DNA of 6,539 bases from an uncultured Prevotella sp. GTDB lineage: Bacteria; Bacteroidota; Bacteroidia; Bacteroidales; Bacteroidaceae. Made by a program: the position numbers and the translations under genes. The notes under the pieces were generated by a model. The model saw only the letters and a program-made list of their open reading frames with translations. It did not search any database and was not told where the DNA came from. Location: assembly GCA_958369755.1 (NCBI GenBank), contig CATXJC010000072.1:1-6539 (forward strand), written 5' to 3'. Shown here in pieces: positions 1-5,949 of the stretch; positions within the stretch are counted from its first letter, which is position 1, and each line of letters opens with the position of its first letter.

Positions 1-51
1 CCCGAAAAGGTATAATTTATAATATCATTTAACAAATTATACCTTTTCGGG
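1..51. terminator. Perfect 18-bp stem-loop downstream of hicB, probable terminator
   Basis: Positions 1-18 are exactly the reverse complement of 34-51, with a 15-nt AT-rich loop at 19-33. The outer stem is GC-rich (CCCG/CGGG). It is followed inward by AAAA/TTTT and then a GG...CC-closed AT stem, so an inner hairpin followed by a short T-run can be read on either strand. It begins 8 nt past the hicB stop codon, which fits a terminator for the hicAB transcript and perhaps for a convergent gene beyond the left edge. A proper outer U-tract cannot be judged because the sequence stops at position 1. A terminal repeat of an inserted segment is the alternative reading. Confidence 0.6.
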
Positions 52-58
52 GGTAATG

Positions 59-412
59 TTATGCGTTTGTGGCTGGAGTAACTCCTGTCACATTAGCTAG
101 CGTGTCACGGATAAAACCATTGATAGTTGTTCCTGCTTGCATTGCCATCATCGCAATACGACTATGGATTTCAGGAGTGATGCGGATATTTAAGTTGCCA
201 CTATAAGGTACACGAGGTGCCTTTCCATTGGCTTTACATAAGGCAAGATAGTCATCTATTGCGCCTTCAAAATCCTTGCGTAATTCATTAACGTCTTGAC
301 CTTCGTAGGTAATCATATCCTTGCTCATTCCGAGAACCTTACCATATAGGCAATTGTCCTCCTCACTATAATCTACACTACCCGTATAACCTTTGTATTT
401 TAATAATCCCAT
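59..412 (-). CDS. hicB: HicB-family antitoxin of a type II toxin-antitoxin system
   Basis: This is a 117-residue protein with the two-part build of HicB antitoxins. Residues about 3-65 form the partial RNase-H-like domain that occludes HicA: they start YKGYTGSVDYSEEDNCLYG, followed by the helix around FEGAIDDYLALCK. Residues about 72-108 (start NLNIRITPEIHSRI) look like a ribbon-helix-helix DNA-binding domain. In the family, HicB neutralises the HicA RNase by direct binding, and the complex represses its own promoter. The ATG at 412 is 12 nt beyond the hicA stop codon. It is preceded by a consensus AGGAGG, which settles the start. Order and spacing point to one transcript with hicA. The family call is by recognition of the motif pattern; no search was run. 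Confidence 0.9.
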   Translation of the reverse strand: MGLLKYKGYTGSVDYSEEDNCLYGKVLGMSKDMITYEGQDVNELRKDFEGAIDDYLALCKANGKAPRVPYSGNLNIRITPEIHSRIAMMAMQAGTTINGFIRDTLANVTGVTPATNA

Positions 413-420
413 ATTATGTT

Positions 421-426
421 CCTCCT
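421..426 (-). promoter_or_regulatory. Strong Shine-Dalgarno (AGGAGG) for hicB
   Basis: The plus strand reads CCTCCT, so the transcript carries AGGAGG 8 nt before the hicB ATG. The motif overlaps the first two positions (plus 425-426) of the hicA TAG stop codon at 425-427. No other gene start in this window has a full-consensus Shine-Dalgarno, which makes this one stand out and suggests efficient, possibly coupled, antitoxin translation. Confidence 0.85.
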
Positions 427-697
427 ATTTGTTAATATATCCATTAGCTTTTAGAAATGTGAATACTTGTTTCATAACATATCCTTTGATAATATTTGAA
501 GGATGAGGCTTGTGCATGATGTAGCTATTGCCATCTTTGTCATTGACAAATATGACTCTTGAACCAGAAGTTGATCCTTTGTTTTCCTGATGGAACCCAT
601 AGCAGGAAAATACACTAACTATTTCGTCGAAAGTGAAATCTTTCGGCAGGCTATAGAAGCGTTTCAAAAGTTTATCTTTCTTGTTCATTTTCCACAT
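425..697 (-). CDS. hicA: HicA-family toxin (mRNA interferase), variant motif
   Basis: This is a 90-residue protein (87 if translation starts at the second ATG, 686-688) directly upstream of hicB. HicA toxins are small double-stranded-RNA-binding-like folds that cleave mRNA and are held inactive by HicB. Visible features are an N-terminal helix (KKDKLLKRFYSLP), the segment KGSTSGSRVIF (residues 40-50), then HKPHPSNIIKGY (62-73) and a C-terminal helix. Classical HicA carries Gly-Ser-His in the loop, with a catalytic His. Here that loop reads Gly-Ser-Thr-Ser-Gly-Ser-Arg, and the histidines sit later, at 62 and 65. I recall this pattern from a Bacteroidota branch of the family. Neither ATG has a good Shine-Dalgarno. 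The second start, giving MNKKDKLL, matches the remembered beginning of relatives and may be the true one. The gene is clearly more AT-rich than yidC. Confidence 0.82.
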   Translation of the reverse strand: MWKMNKKDKLLKRFYSLPKDFTFDEIVSVFSCYGFHQENKGSTSGSRVIFVNDKDGNSYIMHKPHPSNIIKGYVMKQVFTFLKANGYINK

Positions 698-715
698 TCT
701 TTATGTATCCGACTG

Positions 716-747
716 CAAATGTAACTAAAAATAGTTACACTGCCAAG
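716..747 (-). promoter_or_regulatory. Bacteroidota-type promoter of hicAB
   Basis: On the minus strand, TACATTTG (716-723) matches the Bacteroidota -7 consensus TAnnTTTG exactly. CTTG (744-747), 20 nt upstream, matches three of four bases of the -33 TTTG. The pyrG promoter in this window has the same 20-nt spacing. Transcription would start near 708-711, leaving a leader of about 10-20 nt before hicA. The two ATGs at 697 and 688 both lie downstream of this point. Confidence 0.7.
720..739. promoter_or_regulatory. Operator-like dyad over the hicAB promoter
   Basis: TGTAACTA (720-727) and TAGTTACA (732-739) are perfect inverted copies separated by AAAA. The dyad lies within the -33/-7 spacer and overlaps four bases of the -7 element, so a bound protein would block RNA polymerase. 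HicB carries a ribbon-helix-helix domain, and such proteins bind short palindromes as dimers. The obvious inference is autorepression by HicB or HicAB. Binding itself is not shown by the sequence. Confidence 0.65.
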
Positions 748-798
748 TATTTGGTGCTTTTTAACAATCTTTTCCTGGCTTTAAGTATGTAATCCTAC

Positions 799-842
799 AA
801 AAAAGCGTAATGAACACCTTATCAGGTAATCCATTACGCTTT
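799..842 (-). terminator. Rho-independent terminator of the pyrG-yidC transcript
   Basis: Positions 802-812 and 832-842 are an 11-bp perfect inverted repeat (AAAGCGTAATG / CATTACGCTTT). The 19-nt loop can form a further 4-bp ACCT/AGGT stem (816-819 with 824-827). Read on the minus strand, the stem is followed by Ts to position 799, giving a run of six U. It begins 19 nt after the yidC stop codon. Its position just ahead of the hicAB promoter insulates the toxin-antitoxin operon from yidC transcription. Confidence 0.85.
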
Positions 843-861
843 CATTTTTATCTGGTAATCT

Positions 862-2799
862 TTATTTTCCGAGATTATTCTTTTTCTCGTTCAGTTCTGC
901 CTTCTTGCGCATCATCTCTTCCTGCTGCTTGCGCTGCATCTCCTGGAGAGCCTGCATTCTTGCCATCAGGCCGCTTGCCTTCTTAGGGTTGTTCTTGTTC
1001 TCCTGATAACGCTTTTCAAGGATGGCGAGGAGTTTCTCGTCGTCGGTAGTCTTGCGCAGGGTCCACATGATAGCGGCGCTGAAGAACAATGAGATGAAGT
1101 AGTAGAAGTTCAGACCGGCTGAGTAGTCATTGAACATGAAGAAGAACATCAATGGCATGAGATACATCATCCACTGCATCATCTTCATCTGCTCTGCCTG
1201 CTGACCTACCATCTGGTCGCGCTGCTGACGCATCGTCATCCAAGAGTACAACAGGTTGGCTACACAGAACAGGATACAGGTCAAACTCAAGTGGTCGCCA
1301 ATCAGCCAGATGTTGGTATTCCATTCGAAGATTGGGTCGAAGGTGCTCAAGTCGTTCATCCACAGGAACTTCTCACCACGAAGCTGGATGGCATTAGGAA
1401 CGAAGTTGAACATCGCAACCCAAACCGGCATCTGAATCAGCATAGGGATACAGCCAGATAATGGACTTACACCATACTTGGCATATTCCGCCATCATCGC
1501 CTGCTGCTTCTGCATCTGGTCCTCAGGCTTGTTATACTGAGCTGTAGCAGCTTCGAGTTTTGGTTTCAGCACGCGCATCTTGGCTGAACTCATGTAGCTC
1601 TTCTTCACCATAGGGTAGGTGATGAGCTTGAGGAGCAAGGTGATGAGAATCAATACGATACCCATTGGGAACACGTTGCTCAACCAGTCGAATACGTAGA
1701 GTGTGAAGAAACGGTTGATCCAGCGGATGATAGGCCATCCCAGATATACGAGCTTCTGGAATTCCAAGTCCTTGCCGAAGGTACTTTCCTTCTCGGTATT
1801 CTTCAGAATCTGGAAGTCGTTAGGACCGAAGTAGAACTCAAACTCAGATGCCTTCTTACCGGTTGGGTCGAAAGCTGTCTTCATCTTAGCCTGGAACTGC
1901 TTCAGATAGCCCGAACCCTTCTCCTGAGGGATAGATGTCATGAAAGCATCCTTCTCGAAGTTATCCTTTGCTACGATGATGGCAGAGAAGAACTGGTTCT
2001 TGAAAGATACCCAGTCGATGGCTTCTTCTATCTTCTCGTCAATCTTCTCGCTACCTTCGTTGAGGTGGTCGGTACCGCCTTCTGCATTATGGTAGGTGAG
2101 GGTAGTGTAACGGTTTTCGAACATGAAACCACGTTCCTGCTGGCGTGCCTTGTCGCTCCAGTCAACATCCATCTTATTATAATTAGGTGAGAACAGACCC
2201 GCCATGCCATTTGCCTGCAGGCTCATGTGCAGCATGTAGTCATTGCCCAATGTATAAGTCATGGTGAGCGTCTTGCCTTCACCAGCCACAGCGGTCAGGG
2301 TGACAGACTTGTCGGTCACGTTGGATGGAGTGAAGTAGAGATCGCTGGTGATGATGTTGGCTTCTTTAGCCTCGAGCATGAACTTGAGGCTCTGGTCGTT
2401 ACCGTCGAAGAGGGTTACGTCCTTGGCATCAGCCGAACCGTCTTTCACCTGCAGGTTGTGTCCCACATAGCCCTTGATGACAGCCTTCTCTACAGTAGCA
2501 CCCTTGGTGTTGAGTGTTAATTCTACCTTGTCGTTTTTCAATACAATCTTCTTAGCCTGGCCTTTGAGTGCCGAATAGAAGAGGGCGGTTGAGTCTGCCT
2601 CAACCTTTGCTTTGGCATTAGTCTGGCGCTTAGCAGCGGCAGCCTTGCTGGCCTTTTCCATCTCGGCATGTTTAGCCTTGGCGATGGAGTCCTGAACGAA
2701 TGCCGTTCTCTGTTCTTCGGCAGATGGCTGGTTATACCAGCTAAAGCCAATCAGCACTACGGCAATCAGGAGGAAACCGATAATGTTGTTCTTGTTCAT
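862..2799 (-). CDS. yidC: Membrane protein insertase YidC (Oxa1/YidC/Alb3 family)
   Basis: YidC inserts and folds inner-membrane proteins, alone or with SecYEG. The 645 residues show the Gram-negative layout. There is an N-terminal membrane anchor (about 5-22) and an Ala/Lys-rich linker to about 66. The large periplasmic beta domain follows (about 80-345). The conserved five-helix core has membrane segments near 375-396, 445-468, 504-521, 541-556 and 562-581. Recognisable core motifs are the cytoplasmic coiled-coil hairpin after TYPMVKKSYMSSAKMRVLKPK and the segment PLSGCIPMLIQMPVWVAMF. The groove residue that is Arg366 in E. coli is Lys391 here. A basic, Met-rich helical tail (about 583-645) could contact the ribosome. 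Length and motifs are complete, with no frameshift. The ATG at 2799 has an A/T-rich leader instead of a Shine-Dalgarno, as is usual in Bacteroidota. The gene lies 55 bp after pyrG and is probably cotranscribed with it. Confidence 0.97.
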   Translation of the reverse strand: MNKNNIIGFLLIAVVLIGFSWYNQPSAEEQRTAFVQDSIAKAKHAEMEKASKAAAAKRQTNAKAKVEADSTALFYSALKGQAKKIVLKNDKVELTLNTKGATVEKAVIKGYVGHNLQVKDGSADAKDVTLFDGNDQSLKFMLEAKEANIITSDLYFTPSNVTDKSVTLTAVAGEGKTLTMTYTLGNDYMLHMSLQANGMAGLFSPNYNKMDVDWSDKARQQERGFMFENRYTTLTYHNAEGGTDHLNEGSEKIDEKIEEAIDWVSFKNQFFSAIIVAKDNFEKDAFMTSIPQEKGSGYLKQFQAKMKTAFDPTGKKASEFEFYFGPNDFQILKNTEKESTFGKDLEFQKLVYLGWPIIRWINRFFTLYVFDWLSNVFPMGIVLILITLLLKLITYPMVKKSYMSSAKMRVLKPKLEAATAQYNKPEDQMQKQQAMMAEYAKYGVSPLSGCIPMLIQMPVWVAMFNFVPNAIQLRGEKFLWMNDLSTFDPIFEWNTNIWLIGDHLSLTCILFCVANLLYSWMTMRQQRDQMVGQQAEQMKMMQWMMYLMPLMFFFMFNDYSAGLNFYYFISLFFSAAIMWTLRKTTDDEKLLAILEKRYQENKNNPKKASGLMARMQALQEMQRKQQEEMMRKKAELNEKKNNLGK

Positions 2800-2814
2800 T
2801 TTTAAAATTTGAAA

Positions 2815-2844
2815 TTAAAGGAGTAAAGGGGATCACTCCTTTAA
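2815..2844 (-). other. Stem-loop in the pyrG-yidC spacer
   Basis: TTAAAGGAGT (2815-2824) and ACTCCTTTAA (2835-2844) form a perfect 10-bp inverted repeat around a 10-nt loop. It starts 10 nt after the pyrG stop codon and ends 15 nt before the yidC ATG. On the minus strand the stem is followed by TTTCAAATTTT, an interrupted U-run. It could therefore act as a leaky terminator that lowers yidC relative to pyrG, or as an RNA processing or stability element. Confidence 0.6.
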
Positions 2845-2854
2845 CTCCTAATAT

Positions 2855-4459
2855 TTACTTTTTGTTTTCTATTGCTGTCTTTACGAAATCCATGAAAAGT
2901 GGATGTGGTTTCAGCACCGTACTCTGGTATTCAGGATGATACTGTGTACCTACGTACCACTTCAAGCCTGGGATTTCTACGATTTCTACCAGGTCGCTCT
3001 CAGGGTTTCTGCCTACGCACATCATGCCGTTCTTTTCAAATTCCTGCTGGAACTCGTTGTTGAACTCATAGCGGTGGCGATGGCGTTCCTGAATATGCTC
3101 CTTCTTGTAGATATTGAACACGCGTGAACCCTGTTTCAGCACACACTCGTAAGCGCCGAGACGCATGGTTCCACCCATGTTTGATATGTTCTTCTGCTCC
3201 TCCATGATGTCGATGACATTGTGTGGAGTCTTCTCGTCCATCTCGCGTGAGTTGGCATCCTTGTAGCCCAATACGTTGCGGGCAAACTCGATGACCATCA
3301 TCTGCATACCCAGGCAGATGCCGAAGGTAGGGATGTCGTGGGTGCGGGTATAGTGGGCGGCGATAATCTTGCCCTCGATGCCTCGCTGGCCGAATCCTGG
3401 GCAGATGACGATGCCGTCCTGTCCCTTCAGCTGTTCAGCCACGTTCTCTTCTGTGAGATATTCTGAGTTGATGAAGGTAATCTTCACCTTATGGTCGTTG
3501 TAGGTGCCGGCATGTGAGAGACTCTCGCGGATACTCTTGTATGCATCCTGCAGGTCATACTTGCCTACGAGACCGATGTTTACCACCTCTGTAGCCTTGT
3601 TTCTGCGGTCGAGGAATGTCTTCCAAGGCCCCAGCGCTGGTGTCTCGCCGATAGGCTCGCCCATCTTGCGGAGGATGGCGGTGTCGAGGCCCTGGTTCTG
3701 CATGTTTACAGGCACCTCGTAGATGCTAGGAAGGTCTTCGCTCTGAATCACACAGTCCAAGTCTACGTTACAGAAGCTTGCTACCTTCTTCATGATTCCC
3801 TCTTCGAGATGTTTCTCGGTGCGGAGAATCAGAATATCTGGCTGAATACCTACGCTCTGCAGTTCCTTCACAGAGTGCTGGGTAGGCTTTGTCTTCAACT
3901 CGCCTGCTGCCTTCAGATAAGGCACATAGGTAAGGTGAACGTTGATGGCGTTCTTGCCCAGCTCCCATTTCAGCTGTCGGATAGCCTCCATGTAAGGGGC
4001 GCTCTCTATGTCGCCGATGGTTCCGCCAATCTCGGTAATCACGAAGTCATAGTGATACTTCTTGCCGAGCAGCTTCACGTTGCGCTTGATCTCGTCGGTG
4101 ATGTGAGGCACCACCTGGATGGTTTTGCCGAGATAATCGCCACGACGCTCCTTGTCGATGACTGCCTTGTAGATACGACCAGTGGTGAGAGAATTCGCTT
4201 TCGTAGTTTGAATGCCGGTGAATCGCTCGTAGTGTCCGAGGTCGAGGTCGGTCTCCATACCATCTACCGTTACGTAGCACTCACCATGCTCATACGGGTT
4301 CAGCGTACCCGGGTCGATGTTGATGTATGGGTCAAACTTTTGGATAGTAATGTTGTAACCTCTTGCTTGAAGAAGTTTACCGATGGATGAAGATATGATT
4401 CCTTTACCCAAAGAAGAAACCACACCACCAGTTACGAAGATGTACTTTGTTTCAGCCAC
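2855..4459 (-). CDS. pyrG: CTP synthase (glutamine-hydrolysing)
   Basis: PyrG makes CTP from UTP, ATP and glutamine, the last step of pyrimidine nucleotide synthesis, in the cytoplasm. The 534 residues contain both expected domains. The N-terminal synthetase (about 1-270) has the P-loop TGGVVSSLGKG (10-20), KFDPYINIDPGTLNPYEHGE (41-60), likely Mg-binding Asp71 and Glu143 in TEIGGTIGDIES, and the UTP-site segment KTKPTQHSVKEL (189-200). The C-terminal class I glutamine amidotransferase (about 290-530) has the oxyanion loop PGFGQRG (354-360), nucleophile Cys382 in GICLGMQ, and His508/Glu510 in QYHPEYQ completing the triad. The length is normal and nothing is missing. The start codon is GTG (plus strand CAC at 4457-4459). 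The protein start AETKYIFVTGG aligns with the usual beginning of the family and no in-frame ATG fits better. It is the first gene of the pyrG-yidC unit. Confidence 0.98.
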   Translation of the reverse strand: MAETKYIFVTGGVVSSLGKGIISSSIGKLLQARGYNITIQKFDPYINIDPGTLNPYEHGECYVTVDGMETDLDLGHYERFTGIQTTKANSLTTGRIYKAVIDKERRGDYLGKTIQVVPHITDEIKRNVKLLGKKYHYDFVITEIGGTIGDIESAPYMEAIRQLKWELGKNAINVHLTYVPYLKAAGELKTKPTQHSVKELQSVGIQPDILILRTEKHLEEGIMKKVASFCNVDLDCVIQSEDLPSIYEVPVNMQNQGLDTAILRKMGEPIGETPALGPWKTFLDRRNKATEVVNIGLVGKYDLQDAYKSIRESLSHAGTYNDHKVKITFINSEYLTEENVAEQLKGQDGIVICPGFGQRGIEGKIIAAHYTRTHDIPTFGICLGMQMMVIEFARNVLGYKDANSREMDEKTPHNVIDIMEEQKNISNMGGTMRLGAYECVLKQGSRVFNIYKKEHIQERHRHRYEFNNEFQQEFEKNGMMCVGRNPESDLVEIVEIPGLKWYVGTQYHPEYQSTVLKPHPLFMDFVKTAIENKK

Positions 4460-4493
4460 GATATTTATAATTTAAATTAGAATTATTTGGGTG

Positions 4494-4525
4494 CAAAGTT
4501 ACGACATTTTTGTGAAATGAGCAAA
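4494..4525 (-). promoter_or_regulatory. Promoter of pyrG (Bacteroidota sigma type)
   Basis: On the minus strand, TTTG (4522-4525) lies 20 nt upstream of TAACTTTG (4494-4501). This is a full match to the TTTG / TAnnTTTG consensus. Transcription would begin near 4487, giving a leader of about 25-30 nt before the GTG start of pyrG. It is the best-formed promoter in the window. Confidence 0.78.
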
Positions 4526-4565
4526 AATATTTCTAATAAAGGGCATAGATTTATGAATTATTTAT

Positions 4566-4573
4566 TACCTTTG
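4566..4573 (+). promoter_or_regulatory. -7 element of the DUF3078 gene promoter
   Basis: TACCTTTG matches the Bacteroidota -7 consensus TAnnTTTG. It is followed by GTGCCCAAAT, which resembles the start region of the opposing pyrG promoter. I see no good TTTG about 20 nt upstream (4542-4547 reads GGCATA), so the -33 half is weak or absent. The predicted start near 4580 leaves a leader of under 20 nt. Confidence 0.6.
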
Positions 4574-4597
4574 TGCCCAAATTTATAAAATTAAGGT

Positions 4598-5881
4598 ATG
4601 AAAATAAAATTTGGATTACTCGTTCTTGCGTTCCTTTCGGCTCTGACGCCTGTTTCTGCCCAGCGCAAATTGAAGAAGGTGGCGCCCGGAGAGGCATCGA
4701 AGAACAGGTTGGCTGAAATCTATGCTGACTCGCTCTTGATGTGCCGTCAGCGCATCGATTCCATGAAGATGGATTCCGGGGACAGCAGATATGCCCAGCT
4801 CTTTACGCCGCTCACCTTCTATCATGGGCCGGCAGCCCGCATGTTGCGACTCAAGCCTCAGGATGGGGTGAAGGATTCGCTCGGAACGATGCTCGACCAG
4901 ACGCTGATGGAGGTATATCTCAAGCGTCCCGACCTGGTGCGCAATACTGAGTCTCATCTCAAGGAGGTGGGGGCACCGCTGGCTGCGCAGAGCAAACCGA
5001 AGAAGAATCATCCTGACATTGTAGAGCAGGTGGCTCCGAAGGCGATTGAGGTGGATGCGGCTCCGATGGACATCGTCATCACCCGTCCTAACTTCTGGAC
5101 CATAGGTGGCGATTATTATCTGCAGTTCCTGCAAAACTATGTTTCTGACAACTGGTATAAGGGTGGTGAGAGCAATTATTCGGTGCTCGGAAGAGTGACG
5201 ATGTTTGCCAACTACAATAACAAGCAGAAGATAAAATGGGATAATAAGGTGGAGATGCGCCTGGGTTATCAGACTTCGAAGGGTGATACGGTTCATACGC
5301 TGAAAACGAGCGACGATATGATACGATACACCGGAAAACTCGGTCTGCAGGCTTCCAGAAAGTGGTATTATACCATCCAGCTGATTGGCCAGACTCAGTT
5401 TACGCATGGTTACAAGAGTAATGACAAGACGGTTTATTCCGATTTCTTCTCGCCATTCAATCTGAACCTCTCTGTCGGTATGGATTATAATGTAGACTGG
5501 TTCAATCACCGCCTGAAGGGTAGTGCCCATCTGGCTCCTCTGGCTTTCAACTGGAAGTATGTGGGCAGGGCGTCGCTGGCTACGCGGTACGGACTGGATG
5601 AGGGGAAGCATGGCATGACCGATTACGGTTCTGAGTGTACCTTCGACCTGTCGTGGCAGATAGCGGATAATATCAAGTGGAAGACCCGTCTCTGGGGATA
5701 CACCACTTACAAGCGTGCTGAAATAGAGTGGGAAAACACCATTACCTTCCAGTTTAACCGCTATATTTCTACCAACATCTTCCTCTATCCGCGTTTCGAC
5801 GATGGTGTGAAGCGAAAGGATGATGATAGCTATTGGCAGTTTAAGGAATTCATGTCAGTAGGATTCTCTTATTCGTTCTAG
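4598..5881 (+). CDS. DUF3078 family protein, probable outer-membrane beta-barrel
   Basis: The function is unknown. The 427-residue protein begins with a clear signal peptide (MKIKFGLLVLAFLSALTPVSA, likely cut before Gln22), so it is exported. Residues about 22-160 are a soluble-looking, Lys/Asp-rich N-terminal part with no motif I recognise. From about 165 to the end, alternating aromatic and polar stretches look like beta-strands of a barrel, and the chain ends in Tyr-Ser-Phe, a typical outer-membrane C-terminus. The segment NWYKGGESNYSVLGRV (185-200) and the following KIKWDNKVEMRLGY are the signature I associate with DUF3078, a family found in Bacteroidota. The ATG at 4598 is preceded by AAGG only 1 nt away rather than a normally spaced Shine-Dalgarno. 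The signal peptide supports this start. It is transcribed alone, divergent from pyrG and ended by the hairpin at 5903-5944. Confidence 0.85.
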   Translation: MKIKFGLLVLAFLSALTPVSAQRKLKKVAPGEASKNRLAEIYADSLLMCRQRIDSMKMDSGDSRYAQLFTPLTFYHGPAARMLRLKPQDGVKDSLGTMLDQTLMEVYLKRPDLVRNTESHLKEVGAPLAAQSKPKKNHPDIVEQVAPKAIEVDAAPMDIVITRPNFWTIGGDYYLQFLQNYVSDNWYKGGESNYSVLGRVTMFANYNNKQKIKWDNKVEMRLGYQTSKGDTVHTLKTSDDMIRYTGKLGLQASRKWYYTIQLIGQTQFTHGYKSNDKTVYSDFFSPFNLNLSVGMDYNVDWFNHRLKGSAHLAPLAFNWKYVGRASLATRYGLDEGKHGMTDYGSECTFDLSWQIADNIKWKTRLWGYTTYKRAEIEWENTITFQFNRYISTNIFLYPRFDDGVKRKDDDSYWQFKEFMSVGFSYSF

Positions 5882-5902
5882 GATAAGGTGTTGGCAGTAA
5901 AC

Positions 5903-5944
5903 ACAATAAAGGCTCGTTCCTGTTGAGGAGCGAGCCTTTGTTGT
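5903..5944. terminator. Bidirectional terminator between convergent genes
   Basis: Positions 5903-5921 pair with 5926-5944 to give a 19-bp stem containing two G-U pairs (as read on the plus strand) and a 4-nt GTTG loop. The core GGCTCG/CGAGCC is flanked by AAA/TTT. The hairpin lies between the stop codons of the DUF3078 gene (ends 5881) and the minus-strand porin (ends 5950), so it can serve both. Neither side has a long uninterrupted U-tract: TTTGTTGT on the plus strand, TTTATTGTGT on the minus strand. Confidence 0.8.
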
Positions 5945-5949
5945 ATCTG

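Noticed and set aside
8..33. Possible dif-like (XerCD) site in the AT-rich loop region
   Set aside because: Parts such as ATAAT and TTTAAC recall dif, but the two 11-bp arms and 6-bp centre do not align well. The perfect 18-bp stem explains the symmetry better.
788..800. GTAATCCTAC upstream of the hicAB promoter as a second operator half-site
   Set aside because: It does not match the TGTAACTA arm beyond GTAA and sits more than 40 bp upstream of the -33 element.
824..860. Repeated GGTAATC at 825-831 and 854-860
   Set aside because: Seven bases only. One copy is within the terminator loop, and there is no sign of a duplicated element or repeat array.
3809..4390. A 193-codon open frame on the plus strand, opposite pyrG
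   Set aside because: It lies wholly antisense to a complete CTP synthase with all catalytic motifs. It has no promoter or ribosome site and no family resemblance.
4616..5611. A 331-codon open frame on the minus strand, opposite the DUF3078 gene
   Set aside because: It is fully antisense to a gene with a signal peptide and recognisable family motif. Its translation is a low-information mix rich in Arg, His, Leu and Ile with no domain, typical of a shadow frame.
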